Source: CADDZP01 sp035948135 | GTDB lineage: Bacteria > Actinomycetota > Acidimicrobiia > Acidimicrobiales > AC-14 | Direction: 5' to 3' | Length of the DNA: 20,588 nt | Assembly (NCBI GenBank): GCA_035948135.1 | Contig: DASZJL010000002.1 | Coordinates: 1-20,588 of the forward strand | Notes under the pieces: generated by a model | What the model was told of the DNA's origin: nothing | Databases searched by the model: none | The model's input: the letters and a program-made list of their open reading frames with translations, nothing else | In this document: in pieces, positions 6,956 to 15,500 of the stretch | Position numbering within the stretch: position 1 is the first letter of the stretch | Layout: every line of letters begins with the position of its first letter | Translations under genes and position numbers: made by a program

Positions 6956-8248
6956 TCAGCTGGCTTTTTCGACTGTTGTTAGGTGCGCCCGCCGAACGGC
7001 CCGCGGCGTGAGCAGCGGGCTGGCCCAATAGGCCAGCGGGTCGATGTGCGGAAGTGTCTGCATCGAGTCGTATCCGCCCGGGACCACGTTGGGAGCGGGC
7101 GGAACCGAGTGCTGCGACTGTGACCGCTCCGCCGTGGCGGCGAACAACTCTGCGAGCTCGCGTAGCTCCCGTACCGCGGCCGGCTCTTCCGGAACTTCCG
7201 GAAGCGGCGTCGCGACACGACGTGGAGCCATCCGACTGAGAGCCGGGCGGTCCGGTTCCTGCGCGGACAGCACGACCACCCGCGTCGCAGGGGGCGTCGG
7301 CACTCCGGCGGAGCTGCCCTTCGTTGCGCTGCCGCTGATGACAGTCGAGGGGATCGCCGGCATGGGAGCGACAGCCTCTGGGGCGAGCCTCCGGCGGGCC
7401 CGGTCACGGATGGCAAGCAGCACAAGCTGGATGACGACGAGGCCACCAGCGAGCAAGCCCCACGGGAACGTGCCGGTCGATGCCTTGAAGGTGACCGGGT
7501 CGCCCGCGCCTTTGATGGTTCCGCTCGCGGTGTAGCTGCCGATCGCGAAGGCATCGAGCTCGACGGGGATCTTGTAGGTCCTCGTCTCGCCTGGTGCCAG
7601 CGTGCCCAGATCGGGCGATGGCGCCGAAGTCGCCGGATTGCTTCCCTTGCCGACGTGTAACTCCATGACCGGTGAAATCGCGACCGTGCCTGGGTTCGTC
7701 ACGTCGAGCAACAGCGTTCGCTTGGGCTGCGCCCCGAACCACGACAACGCCGGGCCGCTGCCGTCGAGTGAGACCTTCACCTTCAGCTTGGTCACTGCCG
7801 TGGGCGTCACCCCTCGCGGTGCTGACGAAGGCGCCCCGACCAGCGTGATCGGTGTCGTGATCGCACTCGGCAGAGCGAGCGACGACGCCTGGATGACGCA
7901 CGGACAGAGCGACGGCGGGAGTGCCACCGAGAGCTCTGTCGCGAAGTGTCCCTGGCCGTCCGTTCCGGCGACCCGTGCGTGCAGCATGTCGCAGTCCGCC
8001 GATCCCGCGAGCGCCAAGTCGCCGCACAACACGACCTGCGCCGACGTGTTGGTCGGGAACCTGTCGCCGCTGATGATCACCGAGGCGCCGGGGACCACGC
8101 TGGGCGCCGAGAGGGTGAGGCGGGGTACCCCCTCGGCGTCGGCAGCGTGCGCTGGCGCGACCGCAGCGACGACGATGGACGCCGCTAGCGCGGCCGCGTA
8201 GGCGGCCATGAGGATCCGGCTCGCCGAGCGTCGGCGGAACAGGCTCAC
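6956..8248 (-). CDS. Surface protein with Cys-rich Ig-like domain, one membrane helix and cytoplasmic tail
   Basis: A 430-residue exported membrane protein. The signal peptide ends near APAHAADA (about 36). An N-terminal Ig-like domain (about 42-138) has VVPGASVIISGDRFP, a Cys pair (75/86) and a CPC motif (115/117), so it resembles a variant of the neocarzinostatin-like domains next door. A second beta-rich domain (about 153-258) with LLLDVTNPGTVAISPVMELHVG and LGTLAPGETRTYKIPVEL looks like NEW3/CARDB-type domains of DUF916 partners. One membrane helix (about 261-280) is followed by RDRARRR and a Pro/Ala-rich cytoplasmic tail (281-430) with a possible short helix at RELRELAELFAATAERS. The GTG start at 8248 lies 1 nt after the DUF916 gene's stop, so coupling is very likely. 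The tail could link the surface complex to cytosolic partners, which is inference. Confidence 0.75.
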   Translation of the reverse strand: MSLFRRRSASRILMAAYAAALAASIVVAAVAPAHAADAEGVPRLTLSAPSVVPGASVIISGDRFPTNTSAQVVLCGDLALAGSADCDMLHARVAGTDGQGHFATELSVALPPSLCPCVIQASSLALPSAITTPITLVGAPSSAPRGVTPTAVTKLKVKVSLDGSGPALSWFGAQPKRTLLLDVTNPGTVAISPVMELHVGKGSNPATSAPSPDLGTLAPGETRTYKIPVELDAFAIGSYTASGTIKGAGDPVTFKASTGTFPWGLLAGGLVVIQLVLLAIRDRARRRLAPEAVAPMPAIPSTVISGSATKGSSAGVPTPPATRVVVLSAQEPDRPALSRMAPRRVATPLPEVPEEPAAVRELRELAELFAATAERSQSQHSVPPAPNVVPGGYDSMQTLPHIDPLAYWASPLLTPRAVRRAHLTTVEKAS

Positions 8249-8249
8249 G

Positions 8250-9275
8250 TCAGCTCCGTGACCCGGTCAGAACGGGTGCGTTGGGCGTGCTGCCGCCGAC
8301 CGGCTCGGGAGGGCGCGTGTGCCCCTTGCGCCGGCGCAGATACCAGAGCACGCCCAAGCCGATCGCAGCGAGCAAGAGCAGCCAGGGCACGGCCCATGCC
8401 GCCGCGCTCGCCTTGGCACGTGCGCCCGGCGCGTCGGCAGTGATATCGGCAGACAGACGGCCGAGGGGGAGTACGCCGGTCACCGTCTCCTTGACGGTGG
8501 CGCTGCCTTTCGGCAGGAGCTCGGGCAGCTTGCGCGCGCCGAGGGTCTTGGACGGCCCGAAGACGGGATGGACCTTGGCGGTTGCCGTCGCCGTCAGGCG
8601 CGTGTTCCCGGTGTTGACGACCGTGTACTGGAGCGTCACCTTCTCCGGCGCCCCGACCATGGACCCCACGGAGTTGGCCGGCTTCAGGCTGACTTTCGTG
8701 ATGGAGAGCGAGGGATTCAGCGTCCCGGGCACTCGCCCGTAAATGCGAACGCCGACGGCGTTCATGACGTCCACGCCGACGGCACCGTTGTTTGCCGGTG
8801 CAGCTGTGGGCGTCGTGTTCTCGGCCACGATGCCGGCCGTGTGATCGCCAGGCGTCGCGTTGGCAGGGACGACGATCGAGAACGGGATGTCGACCTTGTG
8901 CTGCGGGTCGAGCGTGAAGCCGGCGACCGGGAGGTTCACCCACGTGGCCATGTCGGTCTTGGGCTCGTTGCGGGGCTTCAAGGCGAACCCGCCCTCGGCG
9001 GTGTTGAAGGCATCGGCGACGTAGAGGTTGAAGGTCGCCGGCTTGTCGGTCTTGTTGGTGACCGTCACCGAGTCCTGTGTTGTCGCGCCGGCGCGCAGGT
9101 CGACGAGGAAGAAGGGCCGGAAGGTCTCGCCCGGCTTCGGGTTGGAGGTCGGGTACACCGACCAGGCGCCGTTGTCGGCAGCATGGGCGGCCGGAGTGAG
9201 CGGCGTCGAGAACGTGGATGCCACGGCGATTCCTGCCGTGACGACTGCTGTTGCGATCCGCCTCATGGTTCGCAT
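8250..9275 (-). CDS. DUF916 / WxL-interacting membrane protein
   Basis: A 341-residue exported membrane protein. The signal peptide ends near PAAHAADN (about 33). The next region (WSVYPTSNPKPGETFRPFFL, then RAGATTQDSVTVTNKTDKPA, LYVADAFNTAEGGFAL, MATWVNLP) follows the pattern of DUF916, the WxL-interacting peptidoglycan-binding domain. A second beta-sandwich (about 188-285) contains VTLQYTVVNTGNTRLTATATAK. A membrane helix (about 294-313) and RRRK tail close the protein. In Firmicutes such proteins bind WxL proteins and peptidoglycan in surface complexes; a WxL-like protein is encoded just upstream here. The start is ATG 9275, with AGGAAGG 13 nt upstream, lying within a possible hairpin. Confidence 0.85.
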   Translation of the reverse strand: MRTMRRIATAVVTAGIAVASTFSTPLTPAAHAADNGAWSVYPTSNPKPGETFRPFFLVDLRAGATTQDSVTVTNKTDKPATFNLYVADAFNTAEGGFALKPRNEPKTDMATWVNLPVAGFTLDPQHKVDIPFSIVVPANATPGDHTAGIVAENTTPTAAPANNGAVGVDVMNAVGVRIYGRVPGTLNPSLSITKVSLKPANSVGSMVGAPEKVTLQYTVVNTGNTRLTATATAKVHPVFGPSKTLGARKLPELLPKGSATVKETVTGVLPLGRLSADITADAPGARAKASAAAWAVPWLLLLAAIGLGVLWYLRRRKGHTRPPEPVGGSTPNAPVLTGSRS

Positions 9276-9288
9276 CGTTGGTGTGGTG

Positions 9289-9330
9289 CCTTCCTGCCAG
9301 GAAGGGGGCGGCAGCTTTGCCGCCCCCTTC
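9289..9330 (-). promoter_or_regulatory. Overlapping alternative hairpins covering the DUF916 ribosome-binding site
   Basis: A perfect 13-bp stem with a 4-nt loop (9301-9313 with 9318-9330) lies in the 81-bp gap after the WxL-like gene. A second hairpin, CCUUCCUGGCAGGAAGG in the transcript (9305 down to 9289), shares the CCUUC of the first stem and includes AGGAAGG, the likely ribosome-binding site of DUF916. The two cannot form together: the large stem would free the binding site and the small one would hide it. No U-tract follows the large stem, so it is not a classic intrinsic terminator. RNA stabilisation or setting the ratio of the two proteins is likely; this is inference. Confidence 0.55.
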
Positions 9331-9356
9331 GGCTGGCTCGTTATGTGGTCAGCGCC

Positions 9357-11234
9357 TCAGACGACGAGGTACTCGACCGTTCCCTTGTAGAGACCGGCGG
9401 CGACCGACGACGGGATGTTCAACGAGAACTGCCCGTTGACGTCCCAGGTGCCTCCGGCATTCGGGCCGACCGCGCTGCAGAGACCCCGCGGCGTGTCCAG
9501 CGTTCCGCCAGCGCCGATGGTGGCGCCAGCGTTCAGGTTGCCCACGTGGGGCAGACATCCCGTGAGAGCCGTCGGCGTGAGCGTCAGGTTCGTGGCGGCG
9601 ATGTGGTTGTTGGCCAGCGCCAGGTTGGCGCCCACATTGGAGTTGCAGAAGTTCGCCGCGGTGCAGCCAAGCACCGACGGTGTCGGAACCATGTACGCAG
9701 TCAGCGTCCACGGCAGCGTCAGGTCACCGCGGTTGTCCGACACGTAGATCGGGTTCATTGCCGCGGTGGTTGTCTGCTGCAACCCATTGAGCGTGATGCT
9801 CGGCATGTTGATCACCGGGCAGGTGAGCAGCGGGTAGCCGACTGAGCCAGGCGCGTTGCAGCTCAGGACGAGCTGACCGGCGTTGACCAGTTGGTTGATC
9901 GGCTGCTGCACCGGCGGGGTCCCGATGTTCACCGTGATCGTCGCCGGTGTGGCGTCGCAGTTGGTGTTCGTCGGGTTGTCGTCGCAGGCCGTGAACTGGA
10001 ACGTCACGACTTCCGGCAACGAACCGGTGTCGGTGAGCGTTGTCGCCCCCGTCACCGGGTTGGTGATGTTCACCGTCAGCCGCCCACCAGTGCCGAACGG
10101 CCCCGGTGTGGTGAGCTGGAAGTGGTTCGCCTGCGTGGCGTCACCGTCGGTTGCGGTGAGCACGATGTTGCTCGAGCCCCCCGTGCCGACGTTGGCGTTC
10201 CCGTTCTGCGCCGCAGGCGGCGGGTCAACCAGGTTCACGAAGGCCGCGGGCGCAAAGACGCTTGGACCAACGCTGACCAAGTTGGCGAGGCCGCCACCCT
10301 GATACGCGGCGTACGGCGCGATGGCCGGTGCCGGGGTGCTCGGTGTGCCACCGGCTGCGTAGCCGGTCTGGGTGCACGCTGGGCCACCAGGGGTGCCGCC
10401 GAAGAGGATCGCTCCAACCACCGGCAGCGTCAGCGTCATCGACGCGTTCGTCGTGCCGTCAGTGCCGGCGAGGCCGATCTTCGACTGGCCACCGTTCACA
10501 CCGTTCGTCGAAAAGACGTTGCCGGTGCTGAGTGTGGGGTCGACGTAGGTCAGGCCCGCCGCGCTGGCGAGACCAACCGTGACGCCGGTCGCCTGCGCGG
10601 AGACGGTTGTTCCTGTGATCGTGGCATCGACGCCAGGGGTCACAGCAACGATGACGTGCCCTTGCCCGAGGGCAGGCGCGGCGGCGAGAGGCGCAGCCAC
10701 GAACTTGCCTACGTCAGTGGCCGCGAACGGCCCGGACAGCGTGCTGGACGCTGCTGTCCACGTGACGTTGCCGGGAGTCGGCGCGGGCGGGACTTGGTTC
10801 ACCAGGCCGGCGAGGCTCTGAGGCCCGAACGAGGCCTTGCTATAGGAGTAACTCCCTGTCGCAGACCCGTCCGTGGACTGGATCTTCTGATTGGCGGTTC
10901 CGAGGTCCATCGAGCCGGCGCTCAGGTCGACGTTGGCCTCGATGTTGGCCAGGAATGCGCCATTGACCGTCGTCGAGAATGCGCCAGTCGCCCCGAAGGC
11001 GCCGCCGTTGGGGAACCGCGGGTCGGGTGCGGCGTTGATCGTCAGACCGACGACGAACGGTGCCGTGTTCCCGGCCGCGAGGCCCGTACCGGTGCAGTCA
11101 ACCTCATACAGCGTGGTGCCGAAGCTGCCTGCGTGGGCGGCGGGTGTCTGGAGTACCAGCAGCCCTGCTACTGAAGCCAGCAGCGCTACTACACCCCCGA
11201 TTGCTGTTGCTTTCTTGTGTCGTGTAAATCGCAA
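9357..11234 (-). CDS. Large secreted protein with C-terminal WxL-like domain
   Basis: A 625-residue exported protein. The signal peptide (MRFTRHKKATAIGG..., cleavage near PAAHAG, about 36) is followed by a Gly/Ala/Thr-rich beta-structured region (about 37-320). Next comes a cadherin- or Ig-like segment (about 360-450) with NIVLTATDGDATQANHFQL and VVTFQFTACDDNPT. The C-terminal domain has VSDNRGDLTLPWTLTAYM (from residue 498, with W509-T-L511), matching the first WxL motif. It ends in LYKGTVEYLVV, where a second W-x-L would be expected but Tyr-Leu-Val stands. The domain also has Cys residues unusual for WxL proteins. TTG 11234 is chosen because AAGGAAGGAGAGG lies 8 nt upstream and a clean signal peptide follows; the frame extends upstream into the previous gene. 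Likely a wall-bound structural or adhesive component, partner of DUF916. Confidence 0.8.
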   Translation of the reverse strand: MRFTRHKKATAIGGVVALLASVAGLLVLQTPAAHAGSFGTTLYEVDCTGTGLAAGNTAPFVVGLTINAAPDPRFPNGGAFGATGAFSTTVNGAFLANIEANVDLSAGSMDLGTANQKIQSTDGSATGSYSYSKASFGPQSLAGLVNQVPPAPTPGNVTWTAASSTLSGPFAATDVGKFVAAPLAAAPALGQGHVIVAVTPGVDATITGTTVSAQATGVTVGLASAAGLTYVDPTLSTGNVFSTNGVNGGQSKIGLAGTDGTTNASMTLTLPVVGAILFGGTPGGPACTQTGYAAGGTPSTPAPAIAPYAAYQGGGLANLVSVGPSVFAPAAFVNLVDPPPAAQNGNANVGTGGSSNIVLTATDGDATQANHFQLTTPGPFGTGGRLTVNITNPVTGATTLTDTGSLPEVVTFQFTACDDNPTNTNCDATPATITVNIGTPPVQQPINQLVNAGQLVLSCNAPGSVGYPLLTCPVINMPSITLNGLQQTTTAAMNPIYVSDNRGDLTLPWTLTAYMVPTPSVLGCTAANFCNSNVGANLALANNHIAATNLTLTPTALTGCLPHVGNLNAGATIGAGGTLDTPRGLCSAVGPNAGGTWDVNGQFSLNIPSSVAAGLYKGTVEYLVV

Positions 11235-11241
11235 GAGGTTT

Positions 11242-11255
11242 CCCTCTCCTTCCTT
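11242..11255 (-). promoter_or_regulatory. Strong Shine-Dalgarno that decides a TTG start
   Basis: The minus strand reads AAGGAAGGAGAGGG just upstream of TTG 11234. This is by far the best ribosome-binding site in the surface operon and supports the TTG start of the WxL-like protein. It also suggests higher translation of this product than of its neighbours. Confidence 0.7.
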
Positions 11256-11317
11256 GAGCTGCGTCCCCCTCCCCGCCAGGGAGTCGCGAATTAATGAGAC
11301 CCAGCTCGGCGCCGTAG

Positions 11318-12136
11318 TCACTCTCCCGGCACCACCCCCTTGGGGCGGCGCCACAGCGCACCGCGACGCGCTCGAGTCGATGAGTACGTGAGGTAGCCGA
11401 GATCGAGGAGCACGGCGCCCGCGAGTGCCAGTGCGATCGTGAGCATCCCGGGCCCGGTCCGCGCCATCTCCCCGGGCGGGGGCGAGCCAGCCGCCGCCGG
11501 TTGGGTGAACTGGTTTCCCAGGACCCGGGTCGCCACGGTCGTGGAGGTGGTTGCCGTGGCTGCGCCGATAGTCGCGCCCGTCGTAGCCGGGCCCCCCACC
11601 GCGATCTGCAGCGGCTGGCTCACTCCACCGCCGGATGCGAACGCGACCTCGGCTTGTGCCTGCTCCTTGTTGGCGTTGCCGAAGGCGATGATGCACTTGG
11701 CCCCCGCGGCGGCCTGCGCGGCGGTGGGCGGGCACGGGAACTGCGGAGCGTCGTCGGCGGCGGGCTTGCCGGCGCTGTCGGTGCCCTGTGCGGGCGGCCC
11801 CACGGTGCCGGTGTGCACGACGAAGGGCTTGCCGTTGAACCCGCCGCCGGCGACATTCTGAAGGTTCTTCAGCGGGTCACTGCAGCTCACGGGTACGTCG
11901 TTGGCGGCGACGGGGATCGTGGGCTGTGGTGACGCCGTGTTGCACTCAGTGATGGCGCCAGCCCCGTCCGAGAACCCGGACACGCCCACCGTGACGGTGG
12001 CCCCGTCCGCGAGTGCCGTGGTCGGCGACACCGTGATGGACGTGGCCGCAGACACGGAAACGCTCGAGGCGACCAGCACAGCGGACGACACCGCGCCCGC
12101 GACTGCAACAAACCAAAGAACCCTGCGTCTGAACAC
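11318..12136 (-). CDS. Neocarzinostatin-like surface protein with sorting-signal tail
   Basis: A 272-residue exported protein, first gene of the surface operon. It has a signal peptide (about 1-31, basic FRRR start) and one neocarzinostatin-like domain (about 33-167) with ITVSPTTALADGATVTVGVSGF and Cys 65/85 and 135/148. It shares GKPFVVHTGTVGPPAQGTDSAG and FPCPPTAAQ with the two-domain protein at 5309-6943, so they are clear paralogues, with low identity elsewhere. A linker holds VLGNQ (205-209), then MARTG (224-228), a hydrophobic helix (about 229-249), STRARRG and an 18-residue tail. The tail is longer than normal for sorting signals, so simple membrane anchoring is an alternative. GTG 12136 is the start; GGAGGG lies only about 2 nt before it, unusually close. 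Confidence 0.82.
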   Translation of the reverse strand: MFRRRVLWFVAVAGAVSSAVLVASSVSVSAATSITVSPTTALADGATVTVGVSGFSDGAGAITECNTASPQPTIPVAANDVPVSCSDPLKNLQNVAGGGFNGKPFVVHTGTVGPPAQGTDSAGKPAADDAPQFPCPPTAAQAAAGAKCIIAFGNANKEQAQAEVAFASGGGVSQPLQIAVGGPATTGATIGAATATTSTTVATRVLGNQFTQPAAAGSPPPGEMARTGPGMLTIALALAGAVLLDLGYLTYSSTRARRGALWRRPKGVVPGE

Positions 12137-12572
12137 AACCCTCCGATTGCCCCCAGGGCGGGACAGCTCCGCCCATGAACGCTGACCCTCAGACCCCCAT
12201 CTGATGGGCCGTCAGCGCGCTCTGTCTCGATGATCGTTCGGTCGGTTGCGGTGTCAAGGGTCAACGTGTCAACGGCATGACACTCATGGACACCCGTTGG
12301 CTAGATCTGAAAACGTCATTCTCCGTGAGTGTCCATAGCCTTTGACGGTGCAAGTGCCGCGCCGGCACCCGGCACCATGCAGATGGCCATGAAGTCATCA
12401 AGATGGGCGTCGGCCACCGAACCGCGACGGGCTAGACGAACGGTGTAACAGACGGCGACCCCGGCGCGAACGGACTGTCACGCACTGTCATCGTCCAATC
12501 GGTTGTGCCTTGACGCGACCCCATGCGCGGGTGCCAATGACAACAGCGCGCGACAGGGGAAGGGGACAGGAA
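12137..12572. promoter_or_regulatory. 436-bp divergent control region between surface operon and transporter
   Basis: No convincing gene lies here. On the minus strand there are two TTGACA boxes and one TTGACC (plus-strand TGTCAA at 12252 and 12267, GGTCAA at 12259), spaced 7 and 8 bp. They could be a -35 region or a repeated operator for the surface operon. An 8-bp inverted repeat, ATGGACAC (12286-12293) with GTGTCCAT (12329-12336), lies further out. GTGCCG/CGGCAC forms a small hairpin near 12355. On the plus strand GGAAGGGG at 12558-12565 is a good ribosome-binding site for ATG 12573. Promoter positions are inferred. Confidence 0.5.
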
Positions 12573-15500
12573 ATGGCCGGCGATCAACTCCGTCGGCTGC
12601 TGTCGCGCTTCTGGCCGGCCCTCGCCGTCGTCGCCGCCGCCCTCGTCCTCGAGCCGATGCCCGCAGGCATCGCACTGCAGGGGCTGATCGTCGGCCTGGT
12701 CGGTGCGCTCGTCGCGGTCGGGATGGCGCTGATCTATCAATCCAACCGCATCGTGAACTTCGCTCAGGCCGACCTGGGGCTCGCGCCGGCGGTGCTTGCC
12801 GTGTCGCTGGCGGTGTACGGCGGCGTCAGTTGGTTCGTCGCCGTGCCCGCGGGCTTGATCGTCGCCGTACTCCTCGGCTGCGTCGTCGAGCTCGTCGTCA
12901 TCCGCCGCTTCAAGAACGCGTCACGCCTCATCCTCATGGTGGCGACGATCGGCCTCGCCCAGCTGCTGGCCGCCGCCAGCCTCTTCATCCCTTCGTGGTG
13001 GCACAAGACGCCGGCGACCCTGCAGCTGCACGTGCCCATCGACCTCCACTTCACATTGCGACCGCTCGTGTTCTCGGGGGATCACGTGGTCGCCGCGCTG
13101 GTCGCGCCCGCCATGCTCGTTGCCCTTGCCGCGGTGCTGCGCTTCACCGACATCGGCGTCGCCATCCGGGCCAGCGCCGACCGGGCCGACCGCGCCCGCC
13201 TCCTCGGCATCGGCGTCGACCGCCTGCAGACGATCGTCTGGACGACGGCCGCGGTGCTCTCGTTCACCGGAATCATCCTGCGCACGGGCATCCTCGGGCT
13301 CGGCGTCGGCCCGGCCTTGAGTTTGAGCGCGCTGCTGGCCGCACTCACGGCGCTCGTGCTGGGAGGCCTCACCGATCTGGGCGCGATCACCGCGTCGGCC
13401 GTCACCCTCGGTCTGCTCGAGGCGGGCGTGGTGTGGAACCACCCACGGAGTCCCGGCCTCGTCGCTCCCGTCTACGCGTTGGTGGTCGTGGCCTGCCTTC
13501 TCGTGCGCCACGCCGGTTCGGCGCGCCGGGTCACCGAACGCATGTCGACGTGGCGGCTGGCCGACGAGGTTCGGGCCCTGCCGGTGTCCATTGCCGCGCT
13601 GCCCAAGGTGCGGGCTGCACGGTGGGTGCTGGCCGGTGCCGCGGCGGCGTTGGTGATCGTGCTCCCACACTTGCTGGGACCAGGCAGCCGCGAGAAGGCA
13701 GCCGCCGTCGTGGCCTTCTCGATCGTGACCATGTCACTTGTCGTTCTCACCGGGTGGGCGGGCCAGGTCTCCCTGGGTCAGATGTCGTTCGCCGCGGTGG
13801 GCGCCGTTGCCGGCGCCCACGCCACCCAGGTGTGGCACGCCGACATGGTGGTGGCGCTCGCGTTCGCGGGCGCCGTGGGTCTCGGCGTCGCCGTGCTCGT
13901 CGGCCTTCCGGCTCTTCGGCTCCGCGGGCTGTTCCTCGCCGTCACAACCCTGGCGTTCGCGTTGACGACGTCGTACTTCCTTGTCGACAACCGCATCAGC
14001 TGGGTGCCGACCGGACGCATCGCCCGCCCGACGCTGCTCGGCGGCGACGTCCTCCGGTCGCAGGTCGGCTACTACTACCTCTGTTTGGCCGTCGCCGGGC
14101 TGGCCGCCCTCGCGCTGGCGGGCATCCGTCGGTCGCAGAGCGGCCGCGTGCTGCGGGCCGTGCGCGAGGACAGCCGGGTCGTGCAGGCGTACGGCGTGAG
14201 CGTGGCCCGGGCCAAGCTGACGGCGTTCGCCATCTCCGGGCTGCTGGCCGCAATCGCGGGCTGCCTGCTGGTACACCTTCTGCAGTCGTTCGCCCCCGCG
14301 ACGTACGCGCCGGAGCAGAGCTTCGTCGTCTTCACCGCCGCGGTCGTCGGCGGGCTCGGGTCGATGCTCGGTGGCGTGCTCGGCGCGGTCTTCCTCAAAG
14401 GCGGCGAGTGGCTCCTTCCCAGTGCGCAGTGGCAGGCGCTGACGACCGCCGTCGGCGTCCTGGTCGTGCTCTGGATCGTCCCCGGCGGCCTGGCGTCGCT
14501 CATCTATCGCGTGCGCGATGCATGGGTTCGTGCTCTCGGACGCGCGTCAACCGATGAGGACACGCCGCGGACGGTGATCGACCTGCGGGACGACGCGGCC
14601 GGTATCTCCGTGTCGGCGTCGCTGCCGACCAACGGCGACGGGGTTCGTCCGCTGCTGTCGTGCCGCGACGTCCACGTTTCCTACGGCCCGACGAAAGTGT
14701 TGCGGGGCGTCGACTTCGACGTGGGCGAAGGCGAGATCGTCGCCCTCGTCGGGACCAACGGCGCCGGCAAGTCGACGCTGGTGAAGGCGATCTGTGGTCT
14801 CGCGCCGATCTCCGATGGCGAGGTCCGCCTCAACGACCGGGCGTTGCACACCATGGCAGCCCACGAGGTCGCCCGGCTGGGCGTCGCACTGCTCCCGGGT
14901 GGCGACGGCGTGTTCCCGTCGCTGACCGTCGCCGAGAACCTTCGGGTCGCCGGCGCCTTCGATCGTCGCAACTCGCGCGCCGGCAAGGCCGCCCATGCGG
15001 CGCAGGTCCTCCGTTGGTTCCCGGTCCTCGAGCAGCGCCTCGACGACCACGCCGGGGACCTGTCCGGCGGTCAGCAGCAGATGCTGGCCCTGGGGATGGC
15101 GTTCCTGGGCGCGCCGCGCCTGCTCGTGCTCGACGAGCTCGACCTGGGTCTGGCGCCATCGGTCGTGGCCCAACTGATCCCCATCATCCGCGGTCTGCGC
15201 GACCGCGGCACCACGGTGGTCATCGTCGAGCAGTCGCTCAGCGTCGCTGTCCAGCTGGCGGAGACGGCCTACTTCATGGAGAAGGGGCGCATGCTGTTCT
15301 CGGGACCCACGGCCGGCCTGCTCGATCGCCCCGACCTGCTCCGTGCCGTGTTCCTGGCGGACAGCGACCGCGCCCTTGCCGGTGCCGGCATCACGAGTGC
15401 GAACAACGGACACGGTGCCGCCGACGGCGAAGGTGAGGGGCAGCCGGCGCTCGGCGTGACCGGCTTGACGGTGCGCTTCGGCGGTATCCGGGCGGTCGAC

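Noticed and set aside
9301..9330. Intrinsic terminator after the WxL-like gene
   Set aside because: The stem is strong but no U-tract follows on the transcribed strand, and the next gene is 81 bp on with its binding site in the overlapping hairpin.
8319..9845. 508-residue plus-strand open frame
   Set aside because: It runs antisense across the DUF916 gene and the end of the WxL-like gene and has the biased composition of a GC-rich shadow frame.
5309..12136. Enediyne biosynthesis or self-resistance cluster suggested by neocarzinostatin-like domains
   Set aside because: No polyketide synthase, enediyne or tailoring genes are present; the proteins carry surface anchors and sit with WxL/DUF916 genes.
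12377..12448. Possible 23-residue leader peptide ahead of the transporter
   Set aside because: No ribosome-binding site, no regulatory codon run and no following attenuator structure; too short to support.
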